41,081 bases of DNA from Prevotellaceae bacterium (GTDB lineage Bacteria; Bacteroidota; Bacteroidia; Bacteroidales; Bacteroidaceae), in NCBI GenBank assembly GCA_028723455.1, contig JAQYEW010000018.1, positions 1 through 41,081 on the forward strand. Direction: 5' to 3'. Position numbers and translations under genes: made by a program. Of this stretch, positions 34,455 to 41,081 are shown one piece after another. The notes below the pieces were generated by a model that was not told where the DNA came from, did not search any database, and worked only from the letters and a program-made list of their open reading frames with translations. The stretch's first letter is position 1; each line of letters begins with the position of its first letter.

Positions 34455-34618
34455 TCATAAAAGCGATACAAAGCAGTACTTTCCAACGCATCTGGCTTTT
34501 TGCAGAAAAAACAATGCACAGGGGCACCATAGCCCAACGAGCGCTTGTTGTGAATGGCACATATGGCGAACAAGCAGGAAAAACCTGACAATGTCCATCC
34601 AAAAAAAATGACGGATGA
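34455..34618. other. Gene-free sequence between the orphan gene end and the mscL promoter
   Basis: A minus-strand frame of 67 codons crosses this stretch (34591 to 34388), but it runs through the remnant in another frame and has no recognisable motif. I see no repeat, hairpin or promoter in it. It may be the debris of the same deletion that removed the 5' part of the orphan gene. Confidence 0.4.
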
Positions 34619-34650
34619 TTTGTAATTGACGAAAAAATAACATACTTTTG
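34619..34650 (+). promoter_or_regulatory. Consensus promoter of mscL
   Basis: TTTG (34619-34622), a 20-base spacer and TACTTTTG (34643-34650) match the Bacteroidota consensus at every position. The leader to the ATG at 34693 is A-rich and carries no Shine-Dalgarno sequence. Confidence 0.85.
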
Positions 34651-34692
34651 CATTTTGAAAATCAAAACAATAAATAAAAAAAAAAGAACGAA

Positions 34693-35112
34693 ATGTCCCT
34701 TATCCAAGATTTCAAAGCCTTCGCGATTAAAGGCAACGCCATTGACATGGCAGTAGGTGTAATCATCGGCGGTGCCTTCGGCAAGATTGTAACCAGCCTG
34801 GTCAACGACATCATCATGCCCCCCATCGGCTGGCTTATCGGCGGTGTGAATTTCACCGACCTCAGCTGCAAGCTGCCCCTCAACCCCATGGCAGAGGAGG
34901 GAACAGAACCTGTAGTAGTTGCATACGGCAATTTCTTGCAGACCTGTCTCGACTTCTTCCTCATCGCCCTGTGCGTATTCTTCATGGTACGCCTGATTGC
35001 CAAGCTGAACACCAAGAAGGAAGAGGCTCCCGCAGAGCCCGCAGCACCCGCAGAGCCCAGCAAGGAGGAAACCCTGCTGACCGAAATCCGCGACTTGCTG
35101 AAGAACAAGTAA
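34693..35112 (+). CDS. mscL: Large-conductance mechanosensitive channel
   Basis: A 139-residue channel subunit that opens under membrane tension to release solutes after osmotic downshock; it forms pentamers in the inner membrane. Seen are the N-terminal amphipathic helix and TM1 ([20 protein letters not shown] with the small-residue gate region GGAFGKIV), a periplasmic loop with [14 protein letters not shown]2 (about 78-100) and a cytoplasmic helix [11 protein letters not shown]. An Ala/Pro/Glu linker ([17 protein letters not shown]) precedes that helix. It is a single-gene transcript with its own promoter and terminator. Confidence 0.96.
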   Translation: MSLIQDFKAFAIKGNAIDMAVGVIIGGAFGKIVTSLVNDIIMPPIGWLIGGVNFTDLSCKLPLNPMAEEGTEPVVVAYGNFLQTCLDFFLIALCVFFMVRLIAKLNTKKEEAPAEPAAPAEPSKEETLLTEIRDLLKNK

Positions 35113-35136
35113 GCATCTTCCCACCCTATTATCAAA

Positions 35137-35174
35137 ACAAAGCCCCGTTGGCAAACATGCCGGCGGGGCTTTGT
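35137..35174 (+). terminator. Terminator of mscL
   Basis: ACAAAGCCCCG (35137-35147) pairs with CGGGGCTTTGT (35164-35174), 11 perfect base pairs. An inner GGC/GCC step extends the helix, with loop AAACAT. The TTT within the 3' arm and the position 24 bases after the mscL stop support termination. Confidence 0.8.
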
Positions 35175-35615
35175 CAACCAAAACAGGGAAAAAACTATCA
35201 AATTGCTATTTTCAAACACGGCCTCAGTTTTCTGTTTTTAGAAAACGAAACGCCGCATAACCAACCTTTTCGGGAGGTTGGAGGTACGAAAAAACAAACA
35301 TATAATTGAAACGATCAAAACAATTATATGTTTTGGTCATTTCAACGATATGTTTTTGCAGCATCCCTCGCTTGATTCTTCCCTCAAAATCCATCTTTTT
35401 ACGGTATTTTTTGCCCCAACCAAGTCATCACCGCACATAAACAACTGTAATTCAACGTTACTCTAAAACACAAAAATCAGCATGGAGACCAAGTCCAAGG
35501 CAAAAACAGGCACTCAGTGCGGTTTGGAAAATTCAAAAGGTAAGCAAAAAGGCCATTTAGCAAACAAAAAGCAAAAACAGACTTCGCTGGACGAATGGGG
35601 TCAACCGTTGAAAAT
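35175..35615. other. Gene-poor region with a long palindrome
   Basis: Mostly AT-rich, with no recognisable gene. Its main feature is a palindrome: 35306-35322 pairs with 35329-35345 (17 positions, one mismatch, one G-U) around ATTATA. This overlaps a second perfect inverted repeat, 35296-35308 with 35321-35333 (13 base pairs). A plus-strand ATG at 35482 opens a Lys/Gln-rich frame that runs antisense into the RND gene; it has no recognised homology beyond a KQTSLDEWG-like stretch, and I do not call it a gene. Confidence 0.5.
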
Positions 35616-38600
35616 CTACGGGACATCCTTGTCTTTGAGACCAAGCATTATAGGCATCACGAAGACAAGTGCAATGATGGAAAAAAGCAATCCACCCATT
35701 GAACCTACTGCAAAAGAAAACCAGAACGGGGAACTCTTGCCATCTATTAAGAAAGGCACAAGGCCAAGCATCGTGGACAAAATGGTCAAAAACACTGCAA
35801 TAATCTTATGGTTATAGGCACGCACATAACAGGTTAATGCCGACTGCGCCACAGAACAAGAGGAACAAATGTGTTGGTATTCCGCCAAGATATAGATACC
35901 CGCATTCACCGTTAAGCCACAAAGGAGGACGAAAGAGGCGAAACCACCCGTACCAAACTCAACACCTGTAAGCCAATAGGTCAGGAATGTACCAATGAAC
36001 GAAACAGGAATGAGCGAGATGATGACCAATGGCAAGCGTAACGAATCGAACAAAACAGAACAGATAAAGTAGATGATAATAATAATAAGACCTATCAGCC
36101 ACCATTGCGTACCCTCATCTTCATACCACCCTGCGGTACGATTCAAGCAGCGATAGCCCACAGGAATCTTGGCATTACATTCGCGCGTTATTTGTTCTAT
36201 GTAACGATTTGCATAGCTAAAAGACCCCAGTACATTACACGACACTCGCAACACATACTCCTGATTACGCTTGGGAATACAGTTTTTTGCCTCTCGTTGA
36301 TCTATATCCATAAAGTCAGAAAGTTTTGTATCGCTTCCTTTCACACGCAGATAACTATTTTGCAAATGCCAGAGATCAAAACTCTCCTTTCTTGATGAAC
36401 GCAGGTGTATGGGCGCAGAGATGTGCTCATCACGGTAATAATCGATATCAACGTCTGAAAGTATTTCACGTAACGTGTGATGTGTAGCTGGCAAATCAAA
36501 CCCAGCAAGTGCCATGCGTTGCTTGTCATAGCGCATATAAAACTCATCTTCTTGGCGCTCATGCCCTGGCGTTTCGATGATAAGATCCACCACGCGGTCG
36601 TTTTGTTTCATTCGGTCGCACATCTCCTCGGCAATTCGGTAAAGACGATCGTAATTATAACCAGCGATTTCAATTCTATTGGCACGATATTGTAGATTGA
36701 TTGAATTGGAAAAGCCACGCGGACTCACACCATAGGTGCTCCAGTCCGCGCCACCGATGGAAATAACCTTACCAATAACCTTATGTTCTAAAACGTAAGG
36801 GAATGACGTATTACGGTTTTCCTCCTTGAACGACACGGTAACGACTGCTCCTCCCGATTCCACTCGCGTTTCAAAACGTTCTATTTCAGGAAACTGCGTG
36901 AGGAAGTTTTCAAGGATTATCACTTTCTCGTTCAAATCCTGCACACTGCCTCCCAAAGGCATCTGCGCACGGATGTTCAGTTCCACATCTTTTTCCGCGC
37001 TGCTTGCATAAGTGTTCTCGGAAAGCGAATTGGCGAACTGACGCATTGTTCCACCACATACTTTGGCAAGCGGCTCCTTACATTTTTTTTGAAAGAAATC
37101 ACTTCCAAACGTAGCATTATATGCCCGCTCATACCATGGCTTCAAGCTCTCCTCTTGTGCGTTATCCCATGCGTATTCTTGCTGATCTCCCCACTTCGAA
37201 GGCAAAGCATGAAAGGGAATTCCAAATGCCAAGACTATTAGTATCAGATAAACCCACTTATGTCGCTGGGTGAATTGGATGTAACGTAAATAAATCCCTT
37301 TCCACCCAACAACCCAACGTCTGTAATGGATATGTCCCTGCCGACGACTGCTATAGTGCATCGCTTGGGTCAATGCAGGAGCAAAGATGTATGCCACCAG
37401 GAGAGCAACACAAAGATTGATGATAATAATCCATGCAAAATCATACAAGTCCTTCTGGATGTACTCAGGAAGCCAAAAAACCACAACGAGTGAACCAATA
37501 GTCGTTAGCAAAGCTGCGAGAATAGCGAAAAAAGCACAGCGGTCGTGATAATAGCTATAATGATCCACCATAACAATTGAAGCGTCGATAATCATGCCCA
37601 GCGACACGGTAATACCTGCTAGGGAATAAATATGCAAACGAATATCAAAAGTCCAATAAGCAATAATGGCAACAAGAATGTTTGCCACAAGCGTAATCGC
37701 CATAATGGATAAGTATTTCCATTCACGCCGCACCAACCACACAAATAGGAGCAGAATACCCAAAGATAGAAGCGAACGCCATACTAATTTATAAAGTTCG
37801 CTTTCTTTTGCTTGGGCATCATCATAGGTTAGCGTAAGATAAACGCCTTTGCGTAGTCCCGCCTCAATGTCTTTCATCTGCTCTCGTATCTTAGAAGACA
37901 TTGCCATACGGTTCGCCTCGGCATCCACATGAATATTCAGGTAAATAGTATTCAGCCCATTCACGCGGTAATAACTATCTGGTTTAAGATTCTTATACTC
38001 GTAGCTGGCAAGGTCGTTCAAATACACCGTCTTGCCATCCACCACGCCTATGGGCATTTGCTCCAACGGACGCGAGAATTTACGAGTAGTAAGAAAGAGA
38101 GCCATACGCTGTTTATCTCCATTGGCTTCTGTTTTGGACACCTCACCCACCACATCACTGCGCCCGATAAAGCTACGAATGGCCGTTTCCAAGTCCGTGG
38201 CCGTCAGCCCATAGTTTTCCAGGACAAAAGGGTCGTACGTAATCTCGATATATTTACTGACACCTCCCGTAACCTCCACGTGTTGCACATCCTCAATCCG
38301 CTTCAAAACGGGTTCCACCTGACGCTCAATGTATTCCTTCAACTGTTCGTCGCTTAGGTTTGAATTGACCTGATAGGTTAGCAGCAAGCGTGTGGTTTCC
38401 TTTTTGCGCTGTTCGTTTACCACCTCACCTCCGGAAAGTGAGGGATAGCTAACCCCTTGGGGCAGACGTTTGCGCACCTGTTTTAGCAAAGATGCAATCT
38501 CGAACTTCACGGAAGAAACATCGGCTTTTTTCTTCAACTGGGCCGTTACTTGTCCCCATCCGAAATAGCTTTCTGAGCGCACATTCTCCACCCCTTTTAC

Positions 38601-38804
38601 CGATGCCACAAGTCCCTCGATGCGCGATGTAACGTTCTGCTCTATCACCTTGGCCGATGCCCCTCGCCACCAAAACGATACCGTAAGTGTCTTACCCTGT
38701 CGGGGGCGTGGATTGTCTGCCACATCCACCAATGGTATCAAAGCAATACCAATGGTCATAAGAATAGCCAGTAGCAGCAGAGAAACGAAGTTTGTTCTAT
38801 TCAT
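35616..38804 (-). CDS. RND efflux permease, second of a pair
   Basis: A 1062-residue inner-membrane pump of the AcrB/MdtB-C superfamily, driven by the proton gradient. The N-terminal helix (FVSLLLLAILMTIGIALIPL) is followed by a porter domain, a central block of helices with SLGMIIDASIVMVDHYSYYH (helix 4, with Asp residues typical of the proton relay), a second porter domain and the C-terminal helix bundle (VNAGIYILAEYQH). A docking-loop-like region is present but sequence similarity to AcrB is low. ATG 38804 is used (38813 is possible); it overlaps the upstream permease gene by 8 bases, so both chains are made together. The adaptor and outer-membrane factor are not in the window. Composition is more AT-rich than the core genes. 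Confidence 0.9.
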   Translation of the reverse strand: MNRTNFVSLLLLAILMTIGIALIPLVDVADNPRPRQGKTLTVSFWWRGASAKVIEQNVTSRIEGLVASVKGVENVRSESYFGWGQVTAQLKKKADVSSVKFEIASLLKQVRKRLPQGVSYPSLSGGEVVNEQRKKETTRLLLTYQVNSNLSDEQLKEYIERQVEPVLKRIEDVQHVEVTGGVSKYIEITYDPFVLENYGLTATDLETAIRSFIGRSDVVGEVSKTEANGDKQRMALFLTTRKFSRPLEQMPIGVVDGKTVYLNDLASYEYKNLKPDSYYRVNGLNTIYLNIHVDAEANRMAMSSKIREQMKDIEAGLRKGVYLTLTYDDAQAKESELYKLVWRSLLSLGILLLFVWLVRREWKYLSIMAITLVANILVAIIAYWTFDIRLHIYSLAGITVSLGMIIDASIVMVDHYSYYHDRCAFFAILAALLTTIGSLVVVFWLPEYIQKDLYDFAWIIIINLCVALLVAYIFAPALTQAMHYSSRRQGHIHYRRWVVGWKGIYLRYIQFTQRHKWVYLILIVLAFGIPFHALPSKWGDQQEYAWDNAQEESLKPWYERAYNATFGSDFFQKKCKEPLAKVCGGTMRQFANSLSENTYASSAEKDVELNIRAQMPLGGSVQDLNEKVIILENFLTQFPEIERFETRVESGGAVVTVSFKEENRNTSFPYVLEHKVIGKVISIGGADWSTYGVSPRGFSNSINLQYRANRIEIAGYNYDRLYRIAEEMCDRMKQNDRVVDLIIETPGHERQEDEFYMRYDKQRMALAGFDLPATHHTLREILSDVDIDYYRDEHISAPIHLRSSRKESFDLWHLQNSYLRVKGSDTKLSDFMDIDQREAKNCIPKRNQEYVLRVSCNVLGSFSYANRYIEQITRECNAKIPVGYRCLNRTAGWYEDEGTQWWLIGLIIIIIYFICSVLFDSLRLPLVIISLIPVSFIGTFLTYWLTGVEFGTGGFASFVLLCGLTVNAGIYILAEYQHICSSCSVAQSALTCYVRAYNHKIIAVFLTILSTMLGLVPFLIDGKSSPFWFSFAVGSMGGLLFSIIALVFVMPIMLGLKDKDVP

Positions 38805-41081
38805 TATTGCCACCTCCTCTTCTCTTCTGGTAAATTAAGAAATACAGTAGTGGAACCCCAAACAGACTTACAAATGTACCTACGCTCATTCCTATAATCA
38901 AGGTAAGAGAAAGCGAATATTGGAGTTCTGAACCCATATCTGAGCGCTGCAGGAAGGGTACAATCGCCAGAATGGTGGTAAGTGATGTCATCACAATAGG
39001 TTTCAGTCGACTGTGTCCAGCCATAACCAGTGCTCGCAACAAAGACATACCACCACGTCGCAATCGGTTGATGGTATCCACCTTTAGGATACTATCATTG
39101 ATAATAATACCACTCATAACCACCAATCCAATCATTGACATTACATTTAGCGATTCCCCTAAAAGCCATATCCCGAAGACTACAAAGAATACATCCACTA
39201 TCATTTCTAAAAGAATAATGAAGGGTTGAATAAAACTCTCAAATTGTGCCGCTAGAATAAAATACAACAAAGCCAATGCCACCCCAAGTACCAAAGCCAG
39301 TTCGCCAATCATCTTTCGACTAGAGAAATATCCTCCCGCATAGGAGGTTGATAGTTCACATCCTGGCTTACGGACATAAGCATCCACAAAAGCCATCACT
39401 TGCTCAACATCGCGGTCGCTCGCAGAGAGATTGATGCTATAAAACTCACCTCCGTTGCCTGCCTGCAAGCGTTTATAATCTTCTCCACGCGATGCTTGTA
39501 CCAAGTAGGAGATTGGCACCTCCGTGCCTTCGCTGTTAATCACCATGCCACCCAACACGCGCCCTGCATCTTGCCCATTGACACCAACAACCACAGGAAC
39601 TGACTGCGCACCATCATTGATGTCAAAGATTCTATGTCTATTTAACAATTCTGTCAAACGATTGTGCAGCTGGTCATAACTAACCTTATAGAGCGCCATT
39701 TGCTCCATATCTGCCACATATTGAATATTTGTTTCTGCCACTACAGGCATGATGTTGATGTCGGGAAAATGAGCTTTCAGCGTATCTGTGAATGAACGCG
39801 CAAAAGCAAGCTTCGGACGTCGCCCATCCTGATCCTGAAGATGAATTTCTAAGTCAGCCTCATCGGTAGAAAAGATAAGATCATAAATATTGCCTGGCGC
39901 ACCAAATTCTACCGATGCCAGAGGATAATGTTTGTCAAGATAATTCGTCAGAAGTTCCTTTACATGTTTGAGCTTTTGCGCAGATATCGTGTTAATATAG
40001 ACCACTGCTTCCGAAGATGTGATGTCCTTGGTATGAGATAACAAAAACTCCTGTGAACCTATCATTGACGTAGAAGTGAGTATATTGCTATCTGCCATAG
40101 CTAACAACTCATCCACTCTGCGACCATTTTCTGTAGCCGATATTCCTGTGTTCCAGTCAATGCTCATCAACGCATCCGCTTGCTGCACGTTTGGCATTCG
40201 TTCTTTTTCAATATTCCACAACACCCATCCTGTAAAAGGAATTGCACACAGGAGAAAGATGATACAAACGCTTGCATGACGAAGCACCCAGTGCATTATT
40301 TTCTCGTAAGGACGATAGAGGCTGAAACGGCCACGGGGTTTGTCCGTAACAGGCATTACTCTCGGGCGTTTCTTGAAAAGAGAAAAGAAATACACAGGAA
40401 TTACCAACGAAGCCACAAGAAGCGAGGCAAACAAGCTGATTGTTACGCCCATTGCTTGGTCATAAAACAATGCGCCCGCCGTACCACTGAGAAAAATAAG
40501 CGGGATAAAGACAGAGCAAGTAGTCAGTACAGAACTAAGCATGGGAGTAAACACCTCGCCCGTTCCCTTCACTACGGCTGCGCTTAATGGCAGTCCACCA
40601 CGCCATCGCTGCATGATATTATCAATCACAATGATGGAGTTATCCACAATCATGCCCACACCAAGAATCAATCCTGAAAGTGAAATCACATTCAGAGTAA
40701 TACCAAGAACGTAAAAACATAGCAGCGTAAGGATAAGAGAAATAGGTATCGTCAGCACAATCAGCAGCGAGAGTCGCCACTGACGCATGAAAAGGAAGAG
40801 GATTAGGCAAGCAAGCAATGCGCCTACATAGAGGTTACTTTTTAGGTTTTCGATTGTATATGTCAGCAAATGCGTTTGGTCGCGGGTCAATTCAAAAGCA
40901 ATGTCAGGATACTCCTTGCGCATATCCTCCAATAGTTCACCCATGCTTTTTTGCAAATCCTCCATCTGTGCATCGTTCTGCTTGATAATGGCCATAGTAA
41001 TCGCATGATGCTGCCCATGGCGAACGAAACCACTAGGTTGTGCTGTGCGTTCCTCTATGTGACAAAGATCTTTTAGTTTAA
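38797..41081 (-). CDS. RND efflux permease, first of a pair (5' end beyond the window)
   Basis: The frame stays open to the right window edge, giving at least 761 residues of an RND permease; an ATG at 40995 is internal, not the start, because coding continues upstream with family-like residues (LKDLCHIEERTAQ, then SGFVRHGQHHA). Seen are helices 2-6 with GLILGVGMIVDNSIIVIDNI (the two-Asp relay in helix 4), a GTGEVFTPMLSSVLTT block, the second porter domain (FYSINLSASDRDVEQV) and the C-terminal bundle with VVMSGIIINDSILKVD. It differs clearly from the partner gene that overlaps its end, as in MdtB/MdtC-type heteromeric pumps. Substrate unknown. Confidence 0.92.
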   Translation of the reverse strand, partial: KLKDLCHIEERTAQPSGFVRHGQHHAITMAIIKQNDAQMEDLQKSMGELLEDMRKEYPDIAFELTRDQTHLLTYTIENLKSNLYVGALLACLILFLFMRQWRLSLLIVLTIPISLILTLLCFYVLGITLNVISLSGLILGVGMIVDNSIIVIDNIMQRWRGGLPLSAAVVKGTGEVFTPMLSSVLTTCSVFIPLIFLSGTAGALFYDQAMGVTISLFASLLVASLVIPVYFFSLFKKRPRVMPVTDKPRGRFSLYRPYEKIMHWVLRHASVCIIFLLCAIPFTGWVLWNIEKERMPNVQQADALMSIDWNTGISATENGRRVDELLAMADSNILTSTSMIGSQEFLLSHTKDITSSEAVVYINTISAQKLKHVKELLTNYLDKHYPLASVEFGAPGNIYDLIFSTDEADLEIHLQDQDGRRPKLAFARSFTDTLKAHFPDINIMPVVAETNIQYVADMEQMALYKVSYDQLHNRLTELLNRHRIFDINDGAQSVPVVVGVNGQDAGRVLGGMVINSEGTEVPISYLVQASRGEDYKRLQAGNGGEFYSINLSASDRDVEQVMAFVDAYVRKPGCELSTSYAGGYFSSRKMIGELALVLGVALALLYFILAAQFESFIQPFIILLEMIVDVFFVVFGIWLLGESLNVMSMIGLVVMSGIIINDSILKVDTINRLRRGGMSLLRALVMAGHSRLKPIVMTSLTTILAIVPFLQRSDMGSELQYSLSLTLIIGMSVGTFVSLFGVPLLYFLIYQKRRGGGNNE

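Noticed and set aside
34450..35181. 243-codon minus-strand frame over mscL
   Set aside because: mscL is unmistakable and has a promoter and terminator of its own; the opposite frame contains no known motif.
35482..35817. Group II intron or reverse transcriptase start, suggested by the TSLDEW-like stretch
   Set aside because: No intron-like 5' boundary and no reverse transcriptase domain follow; the frame becomes antisense to the RND gene after 45 codons.
1..41081. tRNA, rRNA or CRISPR arrays
   Set aside because: No regularly spaced repeats and no cloverleaf or rRNA-like conserved sequence were noticed on reading both strands; a dedicated search would be more sensitive.

Overview
The window looks like a chromosomal segment of a Bacteroidota bacterium, most likely order Bacteroidales and possibly Prevotella-like. 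The evidence is Bacteroidota-type promoters (TTTG, a 19-20 base spacer, then TAnnTTTG), A-rich gene leaders without Shine-Dalgarno sites, and gene families typical of that order: a fused DAHP synthase/chorismate mutase, a Wzi-type barrel, long SLBB export proteins, cytoplasmic DUF2807-like proteins and an IS1380-type transposase. Base composition varies along the window. The aromatic, recF and sdaA part is the most GC-rich; the first 5 kb and the last 5.5 kb are visibly more AT-rich and carry the signs of mobility.

Bases 1-5000 are accessory. They hold the end of an unknown gene, two tandem paralogous beta-rich cytoplasmic proteins on the minus strand, an AbiF/AbiD-type HEPN gene (Abi_2) interrupted by one in-frame TGA and preceded by a structured leader, and an internally deleted IS1380 transposase. 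A secreted protein of unknown function follows (5010-6005).

Bases 6049-11378 form one Phe/Tyr biosynthesis operon. It starts with a good promoter, a 34-residue leader peptide with a dense Phe/Tyr run, and an intrinsic terminator with a competing antiterminator, so it is very probably controlled by ribosome-mediated attenuation. The genes are prephenate dehydratase, a class I aminotransferase, DAHP synthase-chorismate mutase, prephenate dehydrogenase and, overlapping the last by 4 bases, an MFS transporter that may move a product or intermediate of the pathway.

Bases 11453-20796 are core genes: lumazine synthase (ribH) with a membrane-anchored TPR protein, the divergent recF-dciA-sdaA group, an aldo/keto reductase, and a GHL10 glycosidase overlapping uvrA. 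A Wzi-like outer-membrane barrel and a small lipoprotein follow.

Bases 22740-34086 are an exopolysaccharide or capsule operon on the minus strand. In order of transcription it encodes an SLBB export protein, Wzz, Wzy (EpsG-like), a family 2 glycosyltransferase, a Wzx flippase, a GT4 enzyme, two left-handed beta-helix acyltransferases and two more family 2 glycosyltransferases. Several genes overlap. No initiating sugar-phosphate transferase is present, so it must be encoded elsewhere.

Bases 34087-41081 hold a gene remnant, mscL with a textbook promoter and terminator, a gene-free stretch with a large palindrome, and two consecutive, different RND permease genes. The upstream permease gene runs off the right end of the window.
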